From positions 1,676,501 through 1,740,500 of the forward strand of contig JAJFZO010000034.1 of the NCBI GenBank assembly GCA_021397835.1: 64,000 bases of DNA, in the 5' to 3' direction. Below, piece by piece: positions 1 through 12,083 of the stretch (the first letter of the stretch is position 1; each line of letters opens with the position of its first letter). A model generated the notes under the pieces. The model saw only the letters and a list, made by a program, of their open reading frames with translations. It ran no database searches and was not told the DNA's origin. This DNA comes from Moringa oleifera (taxonomy: Eukaryota; Streptophyta; Magnoliopsida; Brassicales; Moringaceae). A program made the position numbers and the translations under genes.

Positions 1-670
1 TATATAAAAAAATGATTTCTCTTTTTGTAGTAGGTAGTAGTTTTGTGTACTTTTCATTAGATTTTTAAGAGTCAATAAAGATAGATAATGGTAAAGTAAT
101 TATCTTATTTTTAATGGGTTAAACTGTTTACGTAATATGTAATATGACAAATTTATCGATACTAAAATAAATCCATCAATTTCAGACTAACTTAACATTT
201 TTGATATTACGTAATAAGATAAAACAAGTTTGATTAGCTTAACATTTTCGATGTAATGTGATATGATATTATAATATATTTATCAATAAAAATTTAATAT
301 AAGTGTATCAAATACATATATGGATGCCATTTTTTATTAACTCAATATTTTGATAATTGATTTTCGATAAATTTTTCTTCAAATAAATAAGTATTGTTTT
401 ATTCACATTATTTGTTTTGAGATTTTAATCATTAAAAATTCGTTTACGTTTTATAATTTTAAAATATGTATATAAAATACAAAAAAAAAATTTATATAGC
501 TTATTAATACAAATCTTGTGTATATAATGGTAAATAAAATTTTCATTTGCACTTGCAAGCACCTAAGTGATGAAAACTTTCTAATAAATATATATATTTT
601 TTGACTTATTACAATGTACTAGCTGCTGCCATAACAAGATAAGTGCACAAAAATGTACTTAATGGACCAT

Positions 671-708
671 TTTTTTTTTGGGTGGGGGGGGGGGGGGGGG
701 GGCGGGGG
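671..708. repeat. Poly-T / poly-G low-complexity tract
   Basis: A run of nine T is followed by GGGT, then 19 consecutive G (684-702), one C and five more G. It stands out in an AT-rich spacer. Similar T-run plus GGGTG starts occur at about 7767 and 20368. Length of such homopolymers is often unreliable in assemblies. Confidence 0.9.
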
Positions 709-1884
709 ACTAGGCATTTTAATAATTTGAAATTATCATTGTTTTATTAAATAGTAACGCAATTTATAGCCAAATGCATGAATAGTTAACATTATCATAA
801 ATCTATAATGAAATAATGCCATAACAAGACAAGTCATTCAGCCGCAAAAATTGGCTAAGGCCTTAGACCACATGTGTATGACATTTCACATATCATTTGA
901 TCAAGCTATAATCATTTTTTATATAAGATTTGATCATCATTCCTAGATTTCAAGCACAACCACTGTGAAATTTGCAGATATAATTGACTTTTTGGAACAT
1001 GAAAACATCAATCCAAAAATGTCAACTCACTCACTTTAAATTGTAATGACAAAATTGCTGCCATGTGTTTTGTTTTTTTTCTTTTTCTTTCCTCTCATTA
1101 TGCAAACTTGTGTCTAAATACTGCACTATTTTTAAATAAGACTACATTTTTTTTAATTTGATTTATATTATCTTAAAAAATAGTTACATAATTTATGATG
1201 TTAATGAAAAATAATTTAAACGAATTTAATTACCCATTCATTATATGTCAATGTATATTCAAAAAATCAATATAAATCAAATTAATAAAATACCTCTATT
1301 CCTTCTCATAATCAAAGGGCATTTAATATGTTGTTAGATGACATACGATCATATTTAGTCAACTAAAAATAATTACATGCACAAAAATCAAGCCTTTCAA
1401 GCAAACTCAATTACTCAAGGAACCAAATGTCAACGTCGAATTTTGTCAAATGATAAAATAAATAAGCAAACAACTAATTAGTGATTTTTTGAAATTAAAA
1501 GAAAAAATGATCTTGGAAAAGTGTTCTTCATGGGTTCTATCTTCATTAAGGTTCTGATAAATTTATATATATATAAAAAAAAAAGATTAACTTAATGTGA
1601 GCTTGTGAGGGAATCTCTCCAAGGAAGGAAAAAAAATACTATTTTATCTCCAACGAAGCCATAAAACCGACTCATTATTTTGGTGCCGCTACAATATAGT
1701 ACTACATATGATGTCATACTGTAGCAACACTAGATAAATCTTTTTTTTAAAGTTTATTTTTATGTAAAATGTATAAATTAATATATATTATATTATTATA
1801 AATAATTATATTATTAAAAATATAAGTAAAAATATTATAAAATTTTTATATTTATCTTATATTATTAATTAATTTTTTATATTT

Positions 1885-2330
1885 AAAAAATAATAGATCA
1901 AATATTGATCTATCAATTTATATAAATTAAAATTTATTAAAAAATTAAAAATTAAAAATATTTAAATTAAATATTTTATATAATAAATTTTGATTTAAAT
2001 TTTTTCACAAGCGTAAAGAAATATTCAAAATATCGTCGCAAAAGTTTCATAATTTTTTGAGCAATTATATTATTTTTTAAAAATTTTAATATCATAAAAA
2101 ATTTTAAAAATATTTTTAATACTTAAAAAATTATAAAACTTTTTGTGACCGTAGCTTGAATATATATATTTTTTTACATTTATGAAAGTTTTAAGTCAAA
2201 ATTTATTGTATAAGATTTTTAATTTAAATATTTTTAATTTTTAATTTTTTTTGACAATGTTCAATTTAGACCAAATTGATAAATCAAGCTTCAATTTGTC
2301 ACTTTAAACATGAGAGTTTAATTGGTAGTA
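1885..2330. repeat. AT-rich fold-back (inverted-repeat) element
   Basis: The left arm (about 1895-2060) and right arm (about 2130-2300) are imperfect reverse complements: each carries the same succession of A/T-rich words ending in a 'GATAAATCAA / ATCTATCAATTT' type edge. The spacer is short and AT-rich. No transposase frame lies inside, so if mobile it would be non-autonomous (MITE- or Foldback-like). Related sequence recurs at 32.2-33.2, 40.6-41.1, 41.9-42.3, 44.3-44.5 and 56.1-56.8 kb. Edges are approximate because they were found by eye. Confidence 0.55.
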
Positions 2331-2339
2331 TAAGAATAT

Positions 2340-2900
2340 CGAGGTTTTATAAAAAAATGTTACCTTTTTTAAAAAATAAAATCAATATTTAATATATAAT
2401 TTAAATTATTAATATAAATTAAATACTTAATGATAAATTTGAATATAATATTTAAAATATTTTTTAAAATAAATAAATGTTATAAATATTCAAAATTATG
2501 ACATAAATAATTTGAATTTTTTGAGTGAATATAATAAAATATTGAAATATGATAGTAAATTTATTTTTTATTAATTATTTAATAAAATTTTAATGCTAAT
2601 TTCAATTATTTATTTCAAATCACTTTATTAAAGAATTGTCATTGTGTATCCTAAGAACATTAACTAATAAAAATAATTAAATAAAAATTAAGTGACAAAA
2701 TATAATTAAAAATTATATCAACAAACTATTAATTATACAATATTTATTTATTTAAAATAATTTGATTAAAATTTTAAATTAAATTAATTACTTTATTATT
2801 TCAAATAAATAAATTAATATTATAAAAATAATATTTATAACATTAATTAAATGTAAATAAATTAAAAATAAAAAAAATTGATGTTGAAATATTTTTTAAA
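2340..2900. repeat. Long AT-rich repeat, copy 1 (upstream of first PHT1)
   Basis: This stretch aligns by eye, in the same orientation, with about 8010-8690. Shared landmarks come in the same order: a 'TTTATTTCAAATCACTTTAT' block, then an 'AATAATTAAATAAAAATTAA' block, and a 'TTAGTGTTAAAATATTTTTT'-like end. The copies differ by many substitutions and small indels, so the duplication or insertion is not recent. There is no coding content. Confidence 0.55.
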
Positions 2901-4247
2901 AAAATTAAAATTGGTCCCTAGGATTAGAGATAATTCTGAATAGTCAAACCTTCTGTGACTGTTTCTGTTATATAGCCGGCCTAAGTAAAATCCGACAAAG
3001 CTGTTTTCGACATAAACACCAAGGGGATTGAGCCGGAGAATGAGGTAAGAAGGTACCATCAGATCGTTTTCCTAGAAAATTAGTCAGTCCTGATTTCACA
3101 CACCGGAGTTAGCCTAATTTCTTTCCTTCACGTCTGATTTTCCCGGAAAATGAAAGAAAAATAAAATTTTTGGCCTCAACCAATGGGATTTACAGTCTCC
3201 TCTTCCGTTCATGATCGGTTGACTTAATTGATTGCCCCACATATCCTCTTTTTAACAGTACTAGAGCAGCCTGCTTCATGCTCTCTGAAGTAATTTTCGA
3301 TTTTCTTTTTACTTTTTAAAAATAGTTTAGTAATCTAAAATTAATTTTTTTTAACACAGATTGGTGCCTTTTATGAAAATAAAATTGATTTTTTCATACT
3401 TAATTGATTTAATATCATAGGAAAATTAATGATATATTAAATTTTTGGTACACCATATGTTAAGTTAATTAAATTACAAAAACATTTCTAACTTAAAATT
3501 CAATGTTCTTGTAATTGGATTAAAAAAATTGGAGTTTTAGTCAATACTAGCAAAATTGTTATAATATGGTATTAATATTTTTAAATTATGACTCTAGTAA
3601 TTGCATAATGACAAATAATTGAAGCAAATTATTAATCCACGAAGTTTCATATGATTGTACAAATACTAATTAATTTCCTATCATATGGGTAACAAGGAGA
3701 CAATATGTGTAAAGTACCCTTTAAATTTAACATGTAATTCAAAAATCCTCCGCCTCAGATTGCGTAGAAAATTAAAAAGATAAGGATCACATGGCCAACT
3801 TTCTCCACCTTTAATTAATTTTGATCCCTGCTTTAAAGGGTATTTCATGTTAATATCTTCTTGGGTTTTGAGGGTATCCTAAAGTTATATTGCTCTTGAT
3901 GAATTAATCAAAATTAATTCTCAATTTATTATTAATTTTTTGAAAAAAAATTATGTTATAATTTGTTATATTAATTAAAAAAATAAATGAAAAAATTAAA
4001 TCTATTGATTTTGCTTAATTATCAAACATCAATATTTTTTATAAAATACTGATTAAACCATTATAAATAAACATTCTTTTTTCTATAATAGATGGGAATG
4101 TGTAAGTTGGCACTATGTTAACTATGAAGGAAATAAAAATAGGAGACGTTATTAAGAAAGATTGAATGTAAAGGGCAATGGAAGCAAGCAAAGAGTTGTG
4201 AGAGCTAGAGTTGACCCAAAGACAAATAAATAAAACAAAAGCAAAGA

Positions 4248-4255
4248 GCATATGC
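4248..4255. promoter_or_regulatory. P1BS-type phosphate-starvation element (PHR1 site)
   Basis: The sequence GCATATGC fits GNATATNC, the palindromic site bound by PHR1-type MYB-CC regulators under phosphate limitation. It sits about 60 bp before the TATA-like box of the first PHT1 gene. Eight-base matches with two free positions arise by chance in AT-rich DNA, so position and gene context carry the case. Confidence 0.55.
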
Positions 4256-4310
4256 TTGTAGATGCCGGAGTTGATTCTGGGCATAGTTGTACAGTTGAGC
4301 TTCAATGCAC

Positions 4311-4318
4311 TTAAATAG
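4311..4318 (+). promoter_or_regulatory. TATA-like box of the first PHT1 gene
   Basis: TTAAATAG lies about 50 bp before a pyrimidine-rich (CT)n leader that begins the inferred 5' UTR. The second PHT1 gene has the closely similar TTAAATAC at 10697-10704 in the equivalent position. The transcription start itself is not determined; roughly 4345-4365 is expected. Confidence 0.45.
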
Positions 4319-4361
4319 CCGGCCACTCTCTTCTGTCCCTCCATACCCACCAAACAACAAT

Positions 4362-4388
4362 CTCATCTCTCTCTCTCTCTCTCTCTCT
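4362..4388 (+). repeat. (CT)n microsatellite in 5' leader
   Basis: About a dozen CT units lie just before the inferred UTR exon end. CT-rich tracts are common in plant 5' leaders, and the second PHT1 gene has comparable CT runs near 10750 and 10880. Confidence 0.85.
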
Positions 4389-4433
4389 GTTTCTCTTCTC
4401 CTCAGTCTAATTAGCGCAAGGGATAACCAGCAG

Positions 4434-5655
4434 GTGAGCTTTCTCTCTGTGTTTTTCTTTTTCTCTTAATTTATGGAAAACTGCTTTTTTGATAAGGATA
4501 TAATTTATGTGGGAAGTTCCTAGGTTATCGGAAGTTCTTTTGTTTGGATGCCTTAAAGGAGCACTTTATGTAAGATATACCATTTCTCCACTTGGTGGAA
4601 AATAAAAGGTGATCCGTGGTAGGGCACCTTCCCTTCGTTTTGAAGTTGACCCTCCACCGTTTCCCTGCAAAACCTCGTACCCACTACCAGTTCTGAATTT
4701 CTAGATCCCCTTTACCTTAGTTTTTCACTTTCAGGTTCCTTTCCTTGCTGAATTTACTTTCTTCTTTCTATATATGGAGAACGAAGCTCTTCCGATCCCT
4801 TTTTGTCTGAGTATTATATATTTTAGCTGTTTAGGGCCTTTGGAGTTTTTTCCAAAGTCACTTGTGTTGGATAGCAAAACTTGAAGAAAGAAACCATCGT
4901 GTAGCAGTTACTTCTGATGATAATCCTTTGAAATTGCTTGTTATTCAACTGAAAAAGACTTGCATGGAGCTGATTTGGTAGACCAGAAACCATTTTTTAC
5001 CAATTAATTATTTCATTTTTCATTCAGTAAATCATTAATTCTGGGTTTTCTCTTTTTCTATCTTTAGTTTGGTTTCATTTACTTTGCTTCAAAAAAAAAA
5101 AGGTTTCAATTGATGAATCTTTTTCTTCTAGCTCTAGCTGTCTCAATCTGGATTAGCATATTTTATGTGCCATGATGTGAAGAAAAGTGACTTTGGAAGT
5201 AAATAAATAACCTTATAGGGTCCAAAATTAAAGCTTATACTTAATTGACTATTAAAATCGAGGTAGTTGATCCATCAATTACCTCGTCCTAGTGGTCTAT
5301 CTAGACTAATTGCATTATCTAACTTCCCCATTGAAAAGTAGAACAGGTTCTTACGTCAATTATTCTTCCTCAATGAAATTATGAACTTCAGATGTAACAA
5401 TTAATTTGAACAAAAATCAAAGCCCCTTATGTAAATCATCCATGGTTAGTTCATTGCTGGCCAATAATAAGAGATGCTTTTCAGACCGCATGCATGGAGA
5501 TTTCATACTTGATCCCTTCTTTTTTTTGGTAGTAAATTAATTTCAACTCTACAACTGTTAATCAAGATGATCCTTGTAATATGACATAGATCTTGCTTGA
5601 GAGACTTCCATGATCATCCCTTTAATTAACTCATCTGTCTCTTTTTCCTATGCAG
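4434..5655 (+). other. Intron in the 5' UTR of the first PHT1 gene
   Basis: The donor CAG|GTGAGC at 4433/4434 and the acceptor TATGCAG|GAGAG at 5655/5656 bound a 1.2-kb intron. It lies between a CT-rich leader exon and the ATG at 5687. Leader introns are typical of plant PHT1 genes and the second copy has the same layout, which supports the call. Transcript evidence was not available. Confidence 0.65.
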
Positions 5656-5686
5656 GAGAGAGACCAACACTCTGTAGTCGTTAGCC

Positions 5687-7297
5687 ATGGCTGTAGAACT
5701 AGGAGTGCTTAATGCACTCGATCTTGCCAAGACCCAATGGTACCATTTCACTGCGATTGTCATCGCTGGAATGGGATTCTTCACCGATGCATACGATCTG
5801 TTCTGCATCTCCCTAGTTACCAAATTGCTCGGCCGCATATACTACCACGTCGAGGGTGCACCAAAGCCAGGTTCACTGCCTCCGAATGTCTCAGCTGCCG
5901 TCAATGGTGTCGCCTTTTGCGGCACTCTCGCTGGACAGCTCTTCTTTGGTTGGCTTGGTGACAAAATGGGTCGCAAGAAAGTCTACGGAATCACTCTGAT
6001 TCTCATGGTCGTTTGCTCCCTTGCCTCAGGCCTTTCCTTTGGAAAATCTGCAAACGGTGTCATGGCCACTCTTTGTTTCTTCAGGTTCTGGCTTGGTTTC
6101 GGCATTGGTGGTGACTATCCTCTTTCTGCTACTATTATGTCCGAGTATGCCAACAAGAAGACCCGTGGAGCGTTCATAGCTGCAGTGTTTGCGATGCAAG
6201 GGTTCGGGATTTTGGCCGGTGGAATTGTGGCTCTCATTGTGTCTACCGCTTTTGATCACCAGTTCAAGGCCCCTCCTTACTCTGTTGATCCCAACGGCTC
6301 GACGGTGCCGGAAGCTGACTACGTTTGGCGAATAATTCTGATGTTCGGTGCCGTCCCGGCAGCTCTGACTTACTACTGGCGTATGAAGATGCCTGAAACT
6401 GCTCGTTACACTGCACTCGTCGCCAAGAACGCAAAACAGGCTGCTGCAGACATGTCTAAAGTCTTGCAGGTGGACCTTGTAGCAGAAGAGGAGAAGATAG
6501 ATAAGATTTCCCAGGAGGCAGGGAACTCATTTGGCTTGTTCTCTAACGAGTTCTTGAGACGCCACGGACTTCACTTGCTTGGCACCGCTTCCACTTGGTT
6601 CTTGCTTGACATTGCATTTTACAGTCAAAATCTGTTCCAGAAGGATATTTTCACAGCAATCGGGTGGATTCCTCCGGCAGCTACTATGAACGCCATTCAC
6701 GAAGTACACAAGATTGCGAGAGCACAAACGCTTATCGCTCTATGCAGTACAGTGCCTGGTTACTGGTTCACAGTGGCATTCATTGACACAATGGGAAGGT
6801 TTGCAATCCAGTTGATGGGTTTCTTCTTCATGACAGTCTTCATGTTTGCTCTAGCTATACCTTACAATCACTGGACCGAGAAGCCGAATCGAATCGGGTT
6901 TGTGGTAATATACTCACTGACCTTCTTCTTCGCCAATTTTGGACCCAACGCCACCACATTCGTCGTCCCAGCTGAGATCTTCCCTGCAAGGCTAAGATCA
7001 ACCTGTCACGGCATATCAGCTGCCGCCGGGAAGGCAGGAGCTATTGTGGGTGCTTTCGGTTTCTTGTATGCTGCTCAAAGCAAGGACCCGAATAAGACAG
7101 ACGCAGGCTACCCTCCTGGTATCGGAATCAAGAACTCACTGATCATGCTCGGTTGCATCAACTTCGCTGGAATGTTGTTCACCCTGCTGGTGCCTGAATC
7201 AAAGGGTAAATCACTTGAGGAATTGACAGGAGAGAACGAAGCAGGCATTGATGAGCAGGAACAGCAAGCTGCTTCTAACAGAACCGTTCCTGTCTGA
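5687..7297 (+). CDS. PHT1: High-affinity inorganic phosphate transporter, PHT1 family (copy A)
   Basis: This intronless CDS encodes 536 residues, a proton-coupled phosphate importer of the plasma membrane (major facilitator superfamily, phosphate:H+ symporter branch). The PHT1 signature [13 protein letters not shown] is at residues 141-153. By alignment with the fungal PiPT structure, phosphate-pocket residues are present: Y144, Q171, W304, D308, Y312 and N421. About twelve hydrophobic helices are split by a hydrophilic central loop near residues 240-290. The first ATG is used; it follows the leader-intron acceptor by 31 bp. The C-terminus contains a longer loop ([18 protein letters not shown]) than copy B and ends in NRTVPV. 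Codons end in C or G more often than in copy B. A P1BS match upstream suggests induction by phosphate starvation. Which PHT1 member it corresponds to cannot be settled here. Confidence 0.96.
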   Translation: MAVELGVLNALDLAKTQWYHFTAIVIAGMGFFTDAYDLFCISLVTKLLGRIYYHVEGAPKPGSLPPNVSAAVNGVAFCGTLAGQLFFGWLGDKMGRKKVYGITLILMVVCSLASGLSFGKSANGVMATLCFFRFWLGFGIGGDYPLSATIMSEYANKKTRGAFIAAVFAMQGFGILAGGIVALIVSTAFDHQFKAPPYSVDPNGSTVPEADYVWRIILMFGAVPAALTYYWRMKMPETARYTALVAKNAKQAAADMSKVLQVDLVAEEEKIDKISQEAGNSFGLFSNEFLRRHGLHLLGTASTWFLLDIAFYSQNLFQKDIFTAIGWIPPAATMNAIHEVHKIARAQTLIALCSTVPGYWFTVAFIDTMGRFAIQLMGFFFMTVFMFALAIPYNHWTEKPNRIGFVVIYSLTFFFANFGPNATTFVVPAEIFPARLRSTCHGISAAAGKAGAIVGAFGFLYAAQSKDPNKTDAGYPPGIGIKNSLIMLGCINFAGMLFTLLVPESKGKSLEELTGENEAGIDEQEQQAASNRTVPV

Positions 7298-7339
7298 TTT
7301 GGATGAGTCATGAGTCTACTCATGAAGTTCATATCAAGC

Positions 7340-10300
7340 CATACGAAAATCTAATTCTGGGTTTTAATTTCTTGTTTTCTTCCTTTCCTTTATGGTCTGG
7401 TGGATGGATTCTTGTTATATGAAATGCAAGATCTGTAGATATTTAATTGCTTTGGGATACTCAAATCCAATTGCAATTATACGCTGGATGTTGGTCCAAT
7501 TGTTGTAGTACTCCTCTATATGTGTTAATGGTCTACGTACTGTTGCAATTTCAATATACATTTGGATTATGTTCAAGGTTCCTGTTGTATCCAAAGGCAC
7601 TTGCGGCACACAAATTTTCTTGCCATCCAAACAGAAAGTCACAAAAGTCTTTACAAATTATAAAAGATGGCATGATACTGACATCCAAATAATATTATTG
7701 ATAAGAAAATTATAAGTTTTAGAGGCATACTATTTGATAAGACAACTAAGGAGATCAATCCCTTTTCTTTTTTTTTTTTTTTGGGTGCTTTCTCTTAATT
7801 TCTCATCACTGTTCTTCCACTTAAATACTAAGACTGTCAATCACCTAGTTGGTGTTGAATTTAGTGATTTCAACAATTTGGTTAGTAAACCGTGTAGCAC
7901 CATTTAATATTTTATATTTATAATTTTTTTTGTTTTTAATATAGAATATATTTCCAACTAATAATTCAATATATATATTATATTATTATAAAAATATTTT
8001 TTTATTAAAAATACTTTATCAAAAGTTTTAAAATAAAATTAATATTTAATACATAATTTAATTTATATAAATTAATAATAATAATTAAATATTTAATTAA
8101 TGATAATACCATACATGACATTAAAAACATTATTTAAAAATATATAAAAATAGTAATTATTGAAAAATTAATTGAAATTTGTGAGATTATCATGATAATT
8201 TAAAAAATTAAATATTAAAAATCTTAATAATTTTATTTTTAATATTAGTTATTTAATAAAATATTAATATCAATTTGAATAGTTTATTTCAAATCACTTT
8301 ATCTAAGCATTTTCTTACATTATGGTAAACGTGTCATCAATTTATAAAAATAATTAAATAAAAATTAAGTGAGAAAAACATAGCTACAAAAATTAGGTTG
8401 ACATTATATTAATTTTTAAAAAATACTTAAAATTTTAGTTAATTAAAATTTTAAAATAAAATAATTAATTAATGAAATAAAATAATTAAAATGATTATAT
8501 ATTATTTATATGTTTAAAATAAAATAATTAAAATTTTAAATGAAATTAATTATTTTGTTATCTTGAATAAATTAATTAATGTTATATATATTATTTATTA
8601 ATATTTATAGTATTAATTTAAATATATATAAATTGAAGATAAAAAATTAGTGTTAAAATATTTTTTTAACAAATTAATAATAAAATAATATTAAATTTGA
8701 TAGTGGGTTTAGAAATGGTCTAAATACATGATGACACTTCCATGCAATTTCATTTTGCCGCATCCCCCACTTAACTGAAAAAAAAAAATTATTATTAATT
8801 TATTATCCAAACATGGTCTTAAAGCCTTAGGATAATCATAACATAATTGTGAGCCCAAATACCAAAAAGTCTACATGAGATATCCAAAAAGTGCTTAAGA
8901 CTTTTCTCCTTACTCCCAAACCACAAATGATAAATACACAAGTTGTCAGCTTCATTGTCCCTTGTCCCTGCACAGAGCCCACTACTATCAATGGCCATGG
9001 CCATTGGGCAATTGGCACCATACTTAAAAATAACTGCTGACATTGATTTTAATGAAAATAATTATATTTTATTTATTATTTTTTAAAAAATTTCTAATCC
9101 TATATAAATTTGTTTATTTTATGAGAGACAAATTTTGGAATCTTTCTAATTTAAATTTTTAATTTTTCTATATTTTAAAAAAGTTGAAATGTCAACAAGA
9201 AAAGGTAATTAAAGAAGACTGAGTTTTCTTATGTTGACTTAGAAATGGGAAGCTGGGGGCGTCTCTTTTACTACATGTAAGTGTCAGTGTGGGCAGCCTG
9301 TGTTCATCAAGTCAACTCTTCGGTCTGGTCTTCTCCATTATGGTGTTAGCCCCACCAAGGCTTTTACACACCATGTGTACTCAATTCCCCAATAATGCAA
9401 TCCACCGTACTCTTACGCTTTACTATAAACTTAATTATGAAAATCATAATCCCTAACTTTGTCTTCCAAGTTATTTTCACGTGTCTTTTATTATATGGTT
9501 TGCACCATATTGTATATTTGACCACTAATTAAGAATCCCAAAATAGGGAATTAACTGCCACGCTTTTTAGGTCTTCCAAGTCAACACAAGATTGCACTGC
9601 ATTCCCATGCTTGCATGCCTAAACAGAACAAGATCAACTTATCCGTAAGCCACTGGTATTTTTAATTTTATTAATTTATTTGTAAGGATATAACTGCAGG
9701 ATAAATTTAACGAAATATATTTGTTTTTTGTATTAAATTGATAAAAAAATTTATAAAAAAAAACCTCATTTTTCAGCTGCTTGTACCTTTCAGTACTTCT
9801 GCCTCCGTCATGTTTGCAGAGGATTCTTCACCTTTTATCACCACTGACCTAATCAGGTTATGGGTTTTTTTTTTTTTTTTTGATTTAGTTTTCTCAAGTT
9901 TCAAGCTTTTATTTATTTATTTTTCTGACTAAGGTTTAATTAATCAAAACCATATCTTTTCTTTTCTAATGAATATAAACATTAGAAATTGAGACTAAAG
10001 TCTAAACGATAACAATTTCTCCTTTGTTTAACATTTTATCATGATTTAATTAATTTGTTTGAACTAAAAAAAATCAATTATATTGTTTTGGCAATAATCT
10101 GGTGAACTGCTAATTATAATTGAAAGCCCAATAAACCAAATATAAATTAGTTTTCAGAATCATATAGTTACCCACGATTTTTCAAATTTTAAATATATTT
10201 TTCTCAGATAAGTGTAGTTATCTTAGATAAGAACAAGTGGATAAATAAAAGGACCCTTCTTCTCAATTAAACCAAAACATTAAAATTAAATTTTCTAAAT

Positions 10301-10560
10301 ATCCTATTTATGTTGATCTTTTAAATACAAGAGACAATATCTTATTTTGTAATTTATTTTTTTAATGGAATGATAAAGAAATACAATGTGTTTTAGCTAT
10401 TAATTTGGTTAATTATCAAACCTTAAGGAATTTTTTTTTTTTTACAGATATTATGAGAGAATGAGTCATAATCTGCAAAGAATATCAATGGCATTGATGG
10501 AGAATATGATGGTAATACAAATCGGTGAACAGATGGAAAATATGGAAGTAATACAGCTCA
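7340..10560. other. Spacer between the two PHT1 genes
   Basis: The first ~350 bases are the probable 3' UTR of copy A. Then comes AT-rich sequence with a second copy of the long repeat (8010-8690), T runs near 7770 and 9870, and non-repetitive sequence from about 8700 that may act as promoter of copy B. The short open frames show no recognisable protein. Confidence 0.6.
8010..8690. repeat. Long AT-rich repeat, copy 2 (upstream of second PHT1)
   Basis: It is collinear and in the same orientation as 2340-2900. Copy 1 lies about 2.8-3.3 kb before the ATG of PHT1 copy A and copy 2 about 3.4-4.1 kb before the ATG of copy B, so both occupy comparable positions. Either the repeat was carried along in the tandem duplication or two related elements inserted independently. 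Confidence 0.55.
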
Positions 10561-10580
10561 TAACGAAGAGAAAAACCAGG

Positions 10581-10588
10581 GAATATAC
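10581..10588. promoter_or_regulatory. P1BS-type phosphate-starvation element (PHR1 site)
   Basis: GAATATAC fits GNATATNC and lies about 110 bp before the TATA-like TTAAATAC of the second PHT1 gene. This is the same arrangement as in copy A, though the spacing is wider. Confidence 0.5.
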
Positions 10589-10696
10589 TCAGTGAGAAAG
10601 AAGATTCCGCTCAAAATCACCAAATCAGAGCTCGAATCGTCACCCATGGTTTAAGCAAAATTAGCAAGAGTGTGAAATAGAGAGGGTCTGTTGCAG

Positions 10697-10704
10697 TTAA
10701 ATAC
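10697..10704 (+). promoter_or_regulatory. TATA-like box of the second PHT1 gene
   Basis: TTAAATAC precedes a pyrimidine-rich leader with CT runs, mirroring copy A. A second candidate, TATATA at 10784-10789, lies further downstream, so the start site could also fall near 10815. Confidence 0.35.
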
Positions 10705-10996
10705 GGAGCAAACGCCCTTCCTTCTCTACATTCTTGTCCTCCACTGCTTCCTCTCTCTCTCTTGCTCTCTCTGTGACCTTCCATATATACATCTCTCACT
10801 CTCTTTCTTTCATTTCCATACTACACGTAAGGTTTCCTCTTTCTTGGTTCTTGTTTTGCTGGGTAGGTATTCTGCTGGTCTCTCTCTCTCTCTGTATTGC
10901 ATTTAATAATACAAAGAGATTCGTTCCGGTTTGCTATTCATTCCTTCTGGTGAAGACAAAGAAGTAGGGGCTACTGCTGTTCATTCTCTCTCCCTG

Positions 10997-12046
10997 GTAT
11001 GGTTTCGGTACAACTACTCCTTTCAGTTCTGGTTGGCTTTTCTATTTTGCACCAATCTTTGAAATGGAATCAGATTAAAGGTCTTTTAATGTATTAGTTT
11101 GGATGCATGAATATTGATGTTGAATTTGTGTTTGGTTTTTTCTTTTTTCCTTTGTTTTAGTTTCTTCAGAGATTTACTTTCCTTTAGAAAACGAAATCGT
11201 AGGCCTTAACAGTGAAATCTACTCGATCTCTTATGCTGAAGTTATAATCCCTTTCCTCTCTCTCTCTCTCTTTCTCAAACTTTTGAGCAACATCTATATA
11301 AAATAATACAGATTACTGCATCTCAAATCTGCTTGAGCTGTCTGCTTTGTATTACTCACCTTACTTTTTTTGGCAAAATTTTTTTAAGGTTCCCTGGTTT
11401 AAGTTTTGACTGTATAAAGGAGACTAACATATTTTATTTTTTCTTCTGATTCAATATTTTAAATGTAAACTTTTCTACAAAGCCCTTTGCAATGAAAATT
11501 TCTGATCGTATTCACTTCTATTCATGTTATCAGACCATCAAGCAAAAGAGGTTGAGGAGGAAAGAAAACCTGATTATGAATCTCCATAATTGTTCTGTAC
11601 TTTTCTGGGGAGGATTGTTTGTTCTTAATTTGAGATGCATAAATTAGCTTATCATGATTTTTGGTATTCTTGTTGGGTTTTGTTTTAGTTACTCTTTGTT
11701 GACCCATGACTCTTTTGGTCTTTGCTTCTTCGTCAAAGGCTCACTTTCTTTATCAAGCCGTCGCTTTTCATGCATGGCCCTTATTTGATTTTGTTCACAG
11801 AAAGCTGGAGAAAGGGCTGGATGTGTTTTGTCCTCTTCTCAGATGATAAAATTATTTTTGTTTCTTACACTAACACATCCAATAATTCTGTTCACCAGAG
11901 TCAACCGACTGATCACCTCCCTTGTCACAAGAAAAATCAGCCATAATCCTTTTTGTTCTTGTTCTTTGATTATTTGATATGATTATAGTACCCTTGATTG
12001 ATATTTGGTTAATTTGTTTGATTGGTTTTTTTCTTTTCATTCCCAG
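10997..12046 (+). other. Probable intron in the 5' UTR of the second PHT1 gene
   Basis: The acceptor TTCCCAG|GGAGG at 12046/12047 is clear and lies 37 bp before the ATG. The donor is less certain: CCCTG|GTATGG at 10996/10997 fits best, but earlier GT sites near 10830-10865 are possible. The matching layout in copy A supports a leader intron of about 1 kb. Confidence 0.5.
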
Positions 12047-12083
12047 GGAGGATTAACAGAGTCTTTGTGATAAAGAGGACGTC

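Larger units (their letters stand above)
1..4240. other. AT-rich intergenic region, no gene seen
   Basis: No convincing coding region is visible here; the open frames are short and resemble nothing I recognise. The stretch is strongly AT-rich. It holds a poly-G tract near 684-708, a fold-back repeat near 1885-2330 and a long AT-rich repeat near 2340-2900 that recurs at 8.0-8.7 kb. From about 2920 to 3800 base composition is more balanced and may include distal promoter sequence of the first phosphate transporter gene. Confidence 0.6.
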
